Virus record (IMG/VR): IMGVR_UViG_3300020421_001669
Span: 97,407 to 161,406 of that record
DNA from: a virus
DNA length: 64,000 nt
Strand: one strand, 5' to 3'
Part shown: positions 33,151-41,186 of the stretch, piece by piece
Position numbering within the stretch: the first letter of the stretch is position 1
Layout of the letters: each line of letters opens with the position of its first letter
Position numbers and translations under genes: made by a program
Notes under the pieces: generated by a model
The model's input: only the letters and a program-made list of their open reading frames with translations
Database searches by the model: none
What the model was told of the DNA's origin: nothing

Positions 33151-34746
33151 GTGAAATATATAATTGCGTTAATAGTTTTGACATTCGCTTTCAATGTCAA
33201 TGCTAGTGAAGAAATAGAAGAAAGTATAATAGTCGGTGCCAAAGTATACAATGGATACTCAGACCCAATATATGACAGAAACCTTTTAGAAAGTATTCAA
33301 TACACTAAAAGATATGTCGCTGGTGGTTTGGGTGGATTCAACGGTATACAGTTAAATGGTACAGATACTAAACACACTGCTGTATATAAGAATGGTGTAC
33401 CAGTTAATGACCCTAGTGCTGGGTGGTACGATTTCGGTACAGACCTACCCGCTCATCAAAACATAACTACTATATCTGGGCCAAACAGCGTCAAGTATGG
33501 TAGTGGTTCGATGGCTGGTGTAGTGCTTATAGAAGATAACTTTGAAAGAAATCTAACCATAGAGGGTGGAGAAGACCTTGCAAAGATAGTTGCTAGTTAT
33601 GAGTGGTTCAATGAGAATCAAGAAGTTGGTTTTCAATTAGCACATTATAATGGTAGTAACGGTTCAGTCATGACTGATAATGATGAACAGGATTGGTATG
33701 AAAACACCACGATAAAATTTGGATACGCGAATGAGTATGCCAAGATAAATGTGGAGAATATCAAATACTATTATGATTATGATGCATGTTGGATGATGAT
33801 GCCACCAAATGAGTGGGAAGAGTGGGACTTCTGTAATACAGAGGGTGAGAAAAACACAATATCAGTGAGAAACGAATGGTTTGTTTTAGGTCATACAGAT
33901 AACAAGGCAAAACATAACACTGGATATGAGATGGACTCACAGAGAACCTACCTTGATGCTACTGTATGGAGGGGTGCTGGTCATGAAATAGGTTTCACTG
34001 CTCAAGAAGAGGAATTTGACGATAAAAGTAGGGATTCTTATTCCGCGTATTACCGATGGTCAAATGACTTTGTTGGGATTGGATATAAATTTCTTGAGGG
34101 TACTGCGCCATCATCTGAACAACACATTGTTAGAGTTGGTGTAGAGTGGCAAGAGGCAAGATTCTCAATTGCAAATAGTTACAGACTGCCTAATTTATAT
34201 GAGCAATATGGTGATGGATGGGTAGCACCAAACCCATCATTACAACCAGAAGAGGGTTTAGGCACAGAATTTGGATACAAGGATGTGTCCATTTACTACT
34301 ATGAATTTGAGGAAGGTATAGATTTTGACTACAACAGGTATCAATATGTAAATTCTGGGGAGTATTCTACACATGGAATCCGCTATCAAGACCAATTTTT
34401 GCTTGACAATGGGTCTCTTTTCGTGTATACTGAGTACACAGAAACAGATAAAATTAGAGTACCTAAATATAGGACTAAATTAAGTTACTGGACATCTGGA
34501 CAATTTGGTGGTATTCAATGGGATACCGCTTTGGAATATCTAGGTGAATTTGAAAAAGGTAGAGATTTTGATACAAGACGAATTGATGATGTTAATACTT
34601 TTAATTTTAAGTTCGGGTTGTATTTACAGCGCAATGTTTACATGATGATTTCTATTGATGACATATTGGACAACAATTTCGAGATATTACCAGATTATGC
34701 TGCTGGTGGGAGAACAGTACGACTTAGTATCGACAAAATATTATAA
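33151..34746 (+). CDS. TonB-dependent outer-membrane receptor (BtuB-like)
   Basis: A 531-residue protein with a Sec signal peptide (cleavage after NVNA, about residue 19), a TonB-box-like EESIIVGA, a plug domain with VYKNGVPVNDPSAG and ISGPNSVKYGSGSMAGVVLIED (the BtuB-type GPxSxxYGxxAxGGVI element), and a C-terminal region of repeated aromatic beta-strands. It is shorter than BtuB (614 residues), suggesting a reduced barrel. GTG 33151 with GGAG five bases upstream gives the signal peptide. Such receptors are normally bacterial; in a phage it may replace a host receptor, supply cobalamin or metal uptake, or block superinfection. Confidence 0.82.
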   Translation: MKYIIALIVLTFAFNVNASEEIEESIIVGAKVYNGYSDPIYDRNLLESIQYTKRYVAGGLGGFNGIQLNGTDTKHTAVYKNGVPVNDPSAGWYDFGTDLPAHQNITTISGPNSVKYGSGSMAGVVLIEDNFERNLTIEGGEDLAKIVASYEWFNENQEVGFQLAHYNGSNGSVMTDNDEQDWYENTTIKFGYANEYAKINVENIKYYYDYDACWMMMPPNEWEEWDFCNTEGEKNTISVRNEWFVLGHTDNKAKHNTGYEMDSQRTYLDATVWRGAGHEIGFTAQEEEFDDKSRDSYSAYYRWSNDFVGIGYKFLEGTAPSSEQHIVRVGVEWQEARFSIANSYRLPNLYEQYGDGWVAPNPSLQPEEGLGTEFGYKDVSIYYYEFEEGIDFDYNRYQYVNSGEYSTHGIRYQDQFLLDNGSLFVYTEYTETDKIRVPKYRTKLSYWTSGQFGGIQWDTALEYLGEFEKGRDFDTRRIDDVNTFNFKFGLYLQRNVYMMISIDDILDNNFEILPDYAAGGRTVRLSIDKIL

Positions 34747-34756
34747 GGATAAATTC

Positions 34757-35908
34757 ATGGAAGGGCCAGGCCGCGACCCTAATCGTATAAAAAAGACTAA
34801 ATTTCTGGATTCCATAGTTTACCGAAAACTTGATACAAAAGTAGAGAAGGATAAATCTATGCCCAAACTTTTAACTAATGGATGTTCTATAACTATTGGC
34901 GCAGAACTTGGTGAGAAAAAAGTAATGCACAAAAACGGATTTGAATACCAAGACTGTGACACCACTTATAGACATAACAATAGATGGTCAACTAAACTAG
35001 CCTTGAAGTTGGATATGCAACCGATTAATATAGCAAGAGGTGGCGGTTCTAATTGGAGAATATGGAGAAACACACAAGACTACCTATTAGAAAATCAAGT
35101 TGATTTTGCCGTCATACAAATGACAGAACCAAGTAGATTCCAGATACCTATAAGTTATGATTTTGTATCGAAATGGAAACCTACTAGTACTGTTTCTGAA
35201 TTTAGTGATTGGGCTTCTGGTGGTATATACGGCGCTGAAGATTTTGGTGGTCAGTTTGAGGAATATAGTCACTGGAATTGGGGTGAACAACACCAGTTGC
35301 AAAGTTTTATGAATGACAGGAAGGCAAACCCAGGCCAAATAGCGGATTGGGACAAAGAAACTATGCTAGATGAAAATCATTATGTAGATATGGCAGATGA
35401 GATTACAGGATATTTCCTAATCAATGACCAGATACATTCTTACTTTGATTATCTTAGACATATTCTATATCTACATAATTTATTTGAGACACATGGCGTA
35501 CCACATTTAATTGTAGATATGCTAGAAGGGTTTACCATGTGCCAGTATATACTAGATGAATTGGATCAAGTCGAATCTATGCCACTTGATGCTTCGGTTG
35601 GTAAGTTTTTCAATTACATCATACCACAAGACCCAGACCCAGAATTGAAGAAAGTGTGGTTTGATTATATCAAAAAATCAAAAATACACTCTAAATTTAA
35701 CAACTTATTCAAAGAGGTGGCATCTGCCAAGTGGTTCGATGGTCACCCATATAGGAATTATTTTTCAAAAATAACCAGAGATTGCCCACGCGAGGGCATG
35801 AATGACATGTATGTCGGGGAAATGCCTAATGGCCATCCCGATGAGGTATGTCATACAATATTCGCGGAAAGAATGTTCAGTGAAATTAAAAGGAGAAATT
35901 TATTATGA
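34757..35908 (+). CDS. SGNH hydrolase-like protein
   Basis: A 383-residue protein with SGNH-like blocks: LLTNGCSITIG (about residues 38-48, nucleophile block with Cys-Ser), NIARGGGSNWRI (about 92-103, block II Gly), VIQMTEPSRF (about 118-127) and a C-terminal GHPDEVCH block. The GCS form at block I is shared with 41170. AAGGA precedes ATG 34757. No signal peptide, so it acts in the cytoplasm or on the virion. Possible role: acyl-ester chemistry on glycans. It may be in the same unit as the TonB receptor. Confidence 0.6.
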   Translation: MEGPGRDPNRIKKTKFLDSIVYRKLDTKVEKDKSMPKLLTNGCSITIGAELGEKKVMHKNGFEYQDCDTTYRHNNRWSTKLALKLDMQPINIARGGGSNWRIWRNTQDYLLENQVDFAVIQMTEPSRFQIPISYDFVSKWKPTSTVSEFSDWASGGIYGAEDFGGQFEEYSHWNWGEQHQLQSFMNDRKANPGQIADWDKETMLDENHYVDMADEITGYFLINDQIHSYFDYLRHILYLHNLFETHGVPHLIVDMLEGFTMCQYILDELDQVESMPLDASVGKFFNYIIPQDPDPELKKVWFDYIKKSKIHSKFNNLFKEVASAKWFDGHPYRNYFSKITRDCPREGMNDMYVGEMPNGHPDEVCHTIFAERMFSEIKRRNLL

Positions 35909-36153
35909 ACGCAGTGAAATATAGTAGGTCACAAATCAGTGACATTTTGGTAGAACACCAAGCAACTATTGGTTATGTCAAGAAGGATGGCACTTCAAGA
36001 GATGTAAAAGCTACATTGATGCCTAGTGTTATTCCAGAGGTGAAAAATCCCGCTCCAGTTAAGGAGACTCACTTGACAGTATTTGATACTGAAAAACAGC
36101 AGTGGAGAACTCTGCTTATGGATGGTATCATCAATATTTCTTCAGTTAAGTAA
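35905..36153 (+). CDS. small WYL_2/DUF2693-like protein
   Basis: An 82-residue protein with a TIGYVKKDGTSRDVKATLMP stretch and a FDTEKQQWRTL stretch, the pattern I associate with the small phage family DUF2693 (WYL_2), an SH3-like fold possibly involved in regulation. AGGAG and an ATGA junction with the SGNH-like gene support the start. It ends just before the next promoter. Confidence 0.62.
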   Translation: MNAVKYSRSQISDILVEHQATIGYVKKDGTSRDVKATLMPSVIPEVKNPAPVKETHLTVFDTEKQQWRTLLMDGIINISSVK

Positions 36154-36161
36154 AAAAACGC

Positions 36162-36191
36162 TTGACACTTGGACTAGACTTGTGTTATCAT
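36162..36191 (+). promoter_or_regulatory. sigma70 promoter
   Basis: Perfect TTGACA at 36162-36167 and TATCAT at 36186-36191 (spacer 18). Followed by a short leader with AGGAG before the ATG at 36222. Confidence 0.82.
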
Positions 36192-36221
36192 ATATAGCTA
36201 TGATACACAAGGAGTCCAATA

Positions 36222-36734
36222 ATGGCAAAAAGAATAACTAAGGACGATTTTCGTCCAGACAAACCGAAGCGTAGGCGTAGAAAACCTATGACTGAGGAAC
36301 AAAAAGCTGCCGCTGTTGAAAGACTAGCGAAGGCGCGTGAAGCGAGGTTGTTAAAGAACCCGCCTAAATTGAAGCATGTACATCCAGATGTATTAGCGAA
36401 ACCCGATGACGATTGGTTATCATATAACAAGGTCAAGGGTTGGATTAAATACAACAAAGAGATGATACCCTCTCTTAAACAAGAGATAAGGGCGAATCAA
36501 AAGGGTGCAATTGCTAAATTAGAATCAGTTAAAGGTTACATTAGACAAATGGAAACTTATCTGAAACATGGAGTATGGTTATCTAATTTCGCAGGCGAAG
36601 ACCAAAATAGGAAGGTAGTCTGGGAATGTATTGTTCCAGCATACGACAAAGAGGGTAATATCAAACGCCAGAATGGGGTTTATTACAAAGACCTTGGTTT
36701 TGTATGGGGGGAGCAATCCGATGATATTGATTGA
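36222..36734 (+). CDS. basic T4-like phage protein, unknown function
   Basis: A 170-residue protein with an Arg/Lys-rich N-terminus (DKPKRRRRKPM), a helical middle part and a C-terminal beta-type segment (VVWECIVPAYDKEGNIKR, YYKDLGFVWG). I recall it as a conserved unknown next to replication genes in T4-like marine phages. It starts the RNase H operon behind a strong promoter, so a DNA-linked early function is likely. Confidence 0.66.
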   Translation: MAKRITKDDFRPDKPKRRRRKPMTEEQKAAAVERLAKAREARLLKNPPKLKHVHPDVLAKPDDDWLSYNKVKGWIKYNKEMIPSLKQEIRANQKGAIAKLESVKGYIRQMETYLKHGVWLSNFAGEDQNRKVVWECIVPAYDKEGNIKRQNGVYYKDLGFVWGEQSDDID

Positions 36735-37605
36735 TTATAATCAAATTAGTATCGGCAATCTTATGGTGGAGTTGAATAATTCCAAAGATGGCGATATTAA
36801 CATAGACTTGGTTCGGCATATGATACTCAATACTTTGCGAAGTTATAAAACAAAGTATGGTGAGGAGTATGGTGACCTAGTAATTGCCTGTGATAATAGA
36901 AGATACTGGAGAAGAAGTATATTTCCACAGTACAAGGCGAGTCGTAAAAAGACACGCGAAGACAGTGGATATGATTGGGTGTCTATATTTGAAGGGTTGT
37001 CACTAGTTAGACAAGAGTTGCAACAACACATGCCATATCCAGTTATTGATGTGGATGGTGCTGAGGCAGATGATGTGATTGGTACACTGGCGGCATGGAG
37101 TCAGACAAATGATTTGGTACAGGATGGTTTATTTGAATCACCCAAACCATTTCTCATTGTGTCTGGTGACCATGATTTCCAACAGTTGCAGAAGTGGGAT
37201 AATGTTGCCCAGTTTTCGCCATTGAAGAAAAGGTTTATCAAGATTAAAGAACCCGCTGACCAGATTCTAAGAGAACATATCATACGCGGTGATAAGGGAG
37301 ATGGAGTGCCTAACATTCTCAGCGAAGACAATTCATTCGTTGAGGGTATACGACAAAGACCTATCAGAAAAACACTGGTTGCTGAATGGAAAATGCAGAA
37401 ACCAGAAGAATGGGTCACTGGAGAAATGGCCGCTGCTTACATCCGAAATAAAACTATGGTGGATTTATCACAAACACCAGAAGATATTAAGGAACAAATC
37501 ATATTCCAGTACACGGCGCAGTTGAATAAGTCGGCTGAAGACATGTATAAATACTTTACGAACTTTAGTCTTGATAGACTTATTGAAGTGATTGATGAAT
37601 TTTAA
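36721..37605 (+). CDS. rnh: T4-type RNase H (FEN-like 5'-3' nuclease)
   Basis: Removes RNA primers and 5' flaps during lagging-strand synthesis. Metal-binding acidic residues are present in LIDYNQ (start), ACDNRRYWRR (about 54-63), VDGAEADDVIG (about 112-122) and SGDHDFQQ (about 147-154), and IRGDKGDGVPN (about 188-198) is the helix-hairpin motif of the family. 294 residues against 305 in T4. ATG 36721 with GGGGGAG upstream overlaps the previous gene by 14 bases. Confidence 0.93.
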   Translation: MILIDYNQISIGNLMVELNNSKDGDINIDLVRHMILNTLRSYKTKYGEEYGDLVIACDNRRYWRRSIFPQYKASRKKTREDSGYDWVSIFEGLSLVRQELQQHMPYPVIDVDGAEADDVIGTLAAWSQTNDLVQDGLFESPKPFLIVSGDHDFQQLQKWDNVAQFSPLKKRFIKIKEPADQILREHIIRGDKGDGVPNILSEDNSFVEGIRQRPIRKTLVAEWKMQKPEEWVTGEMAAAYIRNKTMVDLSQTPEDIKEQIIFQYTAQLNKSAEDMYKYFTNFSLDRLIEVIDEF

Positions 37606-37616
37606 ATGAGGAAATT

Positions 37617-38108
37617 ATGCGAAAATTTAGACAAATGAATGAAGGTTTCGACTTTGTATTTGAAGGCGAAACCGTAGACGAACAAGTAACTCGTCTAAAA
37701 GAATGGGGACAGAACAACCAATGCCTAGTTCCAGTAGTTAGAATGGGAGTTGGTGCGGAGAAACCAGAATGGAATTTACCAGAAGGGATGCCCGAAACTG
37801 TCAAACTAGAAGAAGATACGCCAGATGGATTGGGTGCAACATCTATCCAGATAGAGTGGCGTAGAATTAAACAATTCACAGACCCCAATTCCAACATGAA
37901 AAATCTACCCGATTGGAAACAGGAGATGAATTGGTTACAGATTCTTGAGGGTGTACATCCAGAAGAGGCAAAGATACTAACTGCCGTGAAGGATGGCAGT
38001 CTACTTGGACTATACCCGAAGTTAGAAAAACTCATGGAACCCTTGGGCATTACCGAGTATAACAAACCCAAGAAAGTTAGAAAACCCAGAAAGAAAAAGG
38101 AAGTGTAA
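37617..38108 (+). CDS. DUF6433-like T4 phage protein
   Basis: A 163-residue protein: N-terminal region unlike anything recognised, a middle EWRRIKQFTDPNSNMKNLP, then EMNWLQILEGVHPEEAKILTAVKDG (about residues 104-128), which recalls the DUF6433 proteins of T4-like marine phages, and a Lys/Arg/Pro-rich tail. It sits directly after RNase H, where T4 has dsbA and gene 33, and could be a late-transcription or DNA-binding accessory protein; no sequence proof. Confidence 0.6.
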   Translation: MRKFRQMNEGFDFVFEGETVDEQVTRLKEWGQNNQCLVPVVRMGVGAEKPEWNLPEGMPETVKLEEDTPDGLGATSIQIEWRRIKQFTDPNSNMKNLPDWKQEMNWLQILEGVHPEEAKILTAVKDGSLLGLYPKLEKLMEPLGITEYNKPKKVRKPRKKKEV

Positions 38109-38362
38109 TGGCAGATTTGACCAAACAATTAACCCATACCTTGAAAATCTATTTCGAGAGTCAGATAAACAAGCACAAAATCAATGTACAGGTTTTGATG
38201 CAGAAAGGCGTGGGGGTTGCAGAACATCCAGATATAATGCAAACGATTGAGGATGAACTTGGCAAGATTGCTGAATTCAAGGATAAACTAGAAGCACTAG
38301 ATACACTTGATATTACAGACGAGAATCAGCTGAGTTTTTTGAAGGAAGATGGAACGAGCTAG
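38108..38362 (+). CDS. small helical protein in RNase H operon
   Basis: An 84-residue, helical protein (TLKIYFESQINKHKINVQVLM; IEDELGKIAEFKDKLEAL) coupled to the gene before by TAATG and overlapping the gene after by 14 bases. T4 gene 33 or 59 relatives would be expected near here, but no signature is visible. Confidence 0.6.
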   Translation: MADLTKQLTHTLKIYFESQINKHKINVQVLMQKGVGVAEHPDIMQTIEDELGKIAEFKDKLEALDTLDITDENQLSFLKEDGTS

Positions 38363-38879
38363 TAGATTCTTTTTATTCAAGTGTGGTGGTTGGAAGAATG
38401 AATTTTGGATTGTAGATGAACACAGTTTACAGGAAGTACCAAAACCACGCGAGATGATAATCAAATTCTCTACCGTTGAAAAGGTCAGAGAATATGTTAT
38501 TACACAAAATCCAACAGACCTACCAATAGTCGATAGGTGCAGAGACCGTACCGCTTGGCACACGCCAGAGGGTCGAGAACGCATAAAACAGGCGAAACTA
38601 GGGGGAAGTAACCCTAATGCCAGTGGACTATCAGAAACGCACAAAATGAAGATTTCACAGACCATGACAGGTACTAGGCAAGGTGAATTCAATCCCATGT
38701 ATGGGAGACAACACAAACAACAAACCATAGAACTAATACGACAGAAGGCATATGCCCGCCCCAAAATGAGGTGGTGCGTAGAACCTTCTGGCAAGTCCCA
38801 TTTGGTGAGAGCTGACGGCGATATACCAGAATCTTGGCAATGGGGACGATATTACGACAAATATAGACCAAATGAGTGA
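38349..38879 (+). CDS. NUMOD3-containing protein (homing-endonuclease-related)
   Basis: A 176-residue protein with two NUMOD3-like DNA-binding modules: GGSNPNASGLSETHKMKIS and GEFNPMYGRQHKQQTIELI (about residues 88-140). These modules usually accompany GIY-YIG or HNH homing nucleases. The N-terminal domain (FFLFKCGGWKNEFWIV...) has no recognised nuclease core, so this may be a nuclease with a diverged catalytic domain or a DNA-binding remnant. Confidence 0.6.
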   Translation: MERASRFFLFKCGGWKNEFWIVDEHSLQEVPKPREMIIKFSTVEKVREYVITQNPTDLPIVDRCRDRTAWHTPEGRERIKQAKLGGSNPNASGLSETHKMKISQTMTGTRQGEFNPMYGRQHKQQTIELIRQKAYARPKMRWCVEPSGKSHLVRADGDIPESWQWGRYYDKYRPNE

Positions 38880-38912
38880 ATTTTTTTATCAATTTTTTTG
38901 TTTTTCCCAGTT

Positions 38913-38935
38913 AAATCAATGACTTACAGAGGCGG
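38913..38935 (+). promoter_or_regulatory. conserved 23-base upstream element (copy 1)
   Basis: AAATCAATGACTTACAGAGG and three further bases, nearly identical (20 of 23) to a copy at 45082-45104. Both lie between a T-rich stretch and a sigma70-like promoter. It could be an activator site, a processing site or a recombined promoter cassette. Confidence 0.5.
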
Positions 38936-38952
38936 ATTTATTGATATTTCGC

Positions 38953-38981
38953 TTGACTTTTGCCCCTATTTCTGTCATGAT
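38953..38981 (+). promoter_or_regulatory. sigma70-like promoter, CATGAT -10 with GATC
   Basis: TTGACT (38953-38958), 17-base spacer, CATGAT (38976-38981), overlapping a TCATGATCA palindrome. The same -10 form occurs at 42848. Confidence 0.68.
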
Positions 38982-39014
38982 CATAATGTAAGATAAATCA
39001 TGAGAGGAAAAAAT

Positions 39015-39263
39015 ATGACAAATAAAATTGATTTCGTTGGTGCAAATAATGGTGGTCTTGAGTTCACACTTGAGAATGACAATTATGAGAACAAACTTGT
39101 GGGCAAAAACCTTGAAGAGTGTGCTTTGATTATCGCAAAATATGGTCTTGCTGACAGTGTGATGGGTTCTTCTTCAATGGATTTCGCAAGTGAATCTGGT
39201 TTTGAGAACGATGAAGACGCGATGACCATGTACCAATATGCAATCAAATTGGCGGGAGTTTAA
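39015..39263 (+). CDS. small early-type protein
   Basis: An 82-residue acidic protein behind a promoter. ATG 39015 has AGAGG at good distance; the ATG at 39000 is too far upstream. Beta-type start (KIDFVGANNGGLEFTL) and helical end. Not recognised. Confidence 0.62.
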   Translation: MTNKIDFVGANNGGLEFTLENDNYENKLVGKNLEECALIIAKYGLADSVMGSSSMDFASESGFENDEDAMTMYQYAIKLAGV

Positions 39264-39264
39264 T

Positions 39265-39489
39265 ATGGCAGAACAAGAAATCGCATTAACAGTAACTATG
39301 AACCAATTGATTGAGAAAATGGGTGCCCCAAAAGGCACTACCTATGACCAGTTAGATGCTGGACAACAAGCACATATCGATGGATATTGTGAACAGTTTG
39401 ATGATGAAATTGACCATGACGGAGGTCAATGTTATTGTGGTACTTATGGATGCCCAGATGCATACATTTGTGCTACTAGTGGTTGGTAA
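39265..39489 (+). CDS. small acidic protein with Cys-rich C-terminus
   Basis: A 74-residue protein with a C-terminal CYCGTYGCPDAYIC cluster (four Cys in 14 residues) after an acidic His/Asp stretch, possibly a small metal site. GGGAG precedes ATG 39265. No family recognised. Confidence 0.62.
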   Translation: MAEQEIALTVTMNQLIEKMGAPKGTTYDQLDAGQQAHIDGYCEQFDDEIDHDGGQCYCGTYGCPDAYICATSGW

Positions 39490-39491
39490 TT

Positions 39492-40094
39492 ATGGTACAG
39501 ATAAACAAAGAAAAAGTAATTTTAACGGATTGTGATGGGGTCTGCCTAGATTGGGAGACTGCATTTTTCACATGGATGGCTCATAATGGAATGAATCCAG
39601 TGGGCGAGGATTGGAAACTCAAGTATAAAGTTTCTGATAGATTTGGTGTCAGTGTTGCCGAGGGGCAAAGATTGACTAACCAATTCAACAGTAGTGCTGC
39701 TATCGGGTTTCTGCCCCCGCTTAGAGATGCACAACATTATATGAAGTTGTTGGCAGAAAAACACGGTTATAAGTTTGTAGCAGTCACTAGTCTACACAGT
39801 GACCCCTATGCTCAAGAGTTAAGAACGCAAAACCTTAAAAAGTTATTCGGAGAGGATACATTTATTGAGTACCACTATCTTGATTGTGGTGCTGACAAGG
39901 ATGAAATCCTATTGGAATTAGCGAATAAATACGAAGGATGCCCTTGGATTGAAGACAAGTATATCAATGTCGAAGTTGGTATGAAAGTTGGATTCAAAGG
40001 TTACTTAATTGAACATGGTCACAATTTGAGATACCAAGGTAACGCTATTGTGGTCAAGAACTGGGAGCAAATCTATGAGTCAATTACTAAGTGA
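39492..40094 (+). CDS. HAD-family 5'-nucleotidase-like phosphatase
   Basis: A 200-residue protein of the haloacid dehalogenase superfamily, close to 5'(3')-deoxyribonucleotidases: motif I LTDCDGVCLDWE (about residues 11-22) with the nucleophilic and acid-base Asp, motif II AVTSL, and motif IV WIEDKYINVEVG (about 157-168). It probably dephosphorylates nucleotides or trims nucleotide pools. The start lacks a clear Shine-Dalgarno sequence. Confidence 0.72.
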   Translation: MVQINKEKVILTDCDGVCLDWETAFFTWMAHNGMNPVGEDWKLKYKVSDRFGVSVAEGQRLTNQFNSSAAIGFLPPLRDAQHYMKLLAEKHGYKFVAVTSLHSDPYAQELRTQNLKKLFGEDTFIEYHYLDCGADKDEILLELANKYEGCPWIEDKYINVEVGMKVGFKGYLIEHGHNLRYQGNAIVVKNWEQIYESITK

Positions 40095-40272
40095 AGTCGA
40101 TTTTGATGGTGTAGAGTTTGATACATTTTGCCATGAATTCTTTCATCGCAATTGTGAAGAACGCGAAGCCTACAATGAACCTCTACTGAGTTTTGAACAG
40201 TACTTGGAAAAGAACAGGTCTTTTCTGGTCGAAGAGTATAACAAGCAGAACAAACAACAACTTTTATTTTAA
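40075..40272 (+). CDS. small acidic protein
   Basis: A 65-residue protein rich in Glu, Phe and aromatic residues, overlapping the nucleotidase gene by 20 bases in another frame. No motif recognised. Confidence 0.55.
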   Translation: MSQLLSEVDFDGVEFDTFCHEFFHRNCEEREAYNEPLLSFEQYLEKNRSFLVEEYNKQNKQQLLF

Positions 40273-40281
40273 GAGGATAAA

Positions 40282-40506
40282 ATGATTGGATTAGAATTAT
40301 CAGCAATGCTGGTGGGAATCACTGCAATGTTAGCATATAGATGGGGATTTAGGAAAGGTACTGCATCCTCAGCAACCGCAACGATGTTTATCATGCGAGA
40401 GTTTTTGAATGAGAGTCAAGGTTCTGATTGGACTGACATCACACTAGGCAAAAACTTTAACAGGGTACACAGGTGGATGGATAAATTAGAAAATGGCGAG
40501 GAGTAG
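40282..40506 (+). CDS. small membrane protein
   Basis: A 74-residue protein with one N-terminal membrane segment (about 3-20) and a polar cytoplasmic part. Agreeing AGAGGA upstream; overlaps the next start by 14 bases. Not recognised. Confidence 0.6.
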   Translation: MIGLELSAMLVGITAMLAYRWGFRKGTASSATATMFIMREFLNESQGSDWTDITLGKNFNRVHRWMDKLENGEE

Positions 40507-40828
40507 AAAACCAAGTCTAAGGCAATTCGACACTATGCTCGATGACCACAATTTTAAATGGTTGATGGACATCGAAATGAAATCTATGCAAACGCCGGCA
40601 GCAGAAGTTCGCCGGCGTTTTGAAGCAAAAGAGGATGAGTTATTGTCCTACACAGATATTTCTGAAATGCATATGGAATTATGGAACGCCTACTACAATC
40701 ACGCCACTGAAGATGGGCCAAAACCAAAGTTGGTGGAGGCAGGAAGAGAACACGGAAAAATCGTCTATAAAATAATTCATGACAATGGGGACGGTTTAAT
40801 TTTTGATTGGAGAAAACAACATGTATGA
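40493..40828 (+). CDS. hypothetical protein containing a GC-rich hairpin sequence
   Basis: A 111-residue helical protein of unknown function. Its coding sequence includes a perfect 10-base inverted repeat at 40590-40620. The C-terminal GKIVYKIIHDNGDGLIFDW looks beta-type. It overlaps the SNase gene by eight bases. Confidence 0.6.
   Translation: MARSRKPSLRQFDTMLDDHNFKWLMDIEMKSMQTPAAEVRRRFEAKEDELLSYTDISEMHMELWNAYYNHATEDGPKPKLVEAGREHGKIVYKIIHDNGDGLIFDWRKQHV
40590..40620 (+). repeat. GC-rich inverted repeat inside a gene (terminator-like)
   Basis: AAACGCCGGC (40590-40599), an 11-base loop, and GCCGGCGTTT (40611-40620): a perfect 10-base stem ending in T residues. It is much richer in G+C than its surroundings and could attenuate transcription or shape mRNA stability. 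Confidence 0.6.
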
Positions 40829-41186
40829 ATATAATGTAGTAATACAACGCTGGGTGGATGGCGATACAGTCGATGTCGATATAGATTTAGGCTTTGGTGT
40901 GTGGTTGAATGACCAGCGCGTAAGACTGGCAGGCATCAATGCCCCAGAGAGCAGAACGCGAGACCTAGAAGAGAAGAAACTAGGACTGGCGGCAAAAGAG
41001 TTCTGTAAGAATTTTGCAAAGGAAGGCGAGTATGCTAAATTGGTATGTAAGAAATACGATTCCAAGGGCAAGTTCGGTAGGATTCTGGGCGAGATTTGGA
41101 GTATCACCAATTTCGCAGATAAATCATTGAACGAATATTTACTTGATAAAGGACACGCGACAGAATATCATGGTGGCAAAAGGTAG
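40821..41186 (+). CDS. SNase-like thermonuclease
   Basis: A 121-residue nuclease of the staphylococcal nuclease family: WVDGDTVDVDID (about residues 12-23), RVRLAGINAPES (about 33-44) and KFGRILGEI (about 84-92) supply the calcium-binding Asp, both catalytic Arg and Glu. Cleaves DNA or RNA 5' phosphodiester bonds. No signal peptide, so it acts in the cytoplasm, perhaps in host genome breakdown. GGAG upstream. Confidence 0.87.
   Translation: MYEYNVVIQRWVDGDTVDVDIDLGFGVWLNDQRVRLAGINAPESRTRDLEEKKLGLAAKEFCKNFAKEGEYAKLVCKKYDSKGKFGRILGEIWSITNFADKSLNEYLLDKGHATEYHGGKR

Noticed and set aside
37546-37553. TATAAATA within the RNase H gene
   Set aside because: It encodes the conserved-looking MYKYF stretch and is not near a gene boundary typical of the other late boxes; probably chance, although it could help the gene at 37617.
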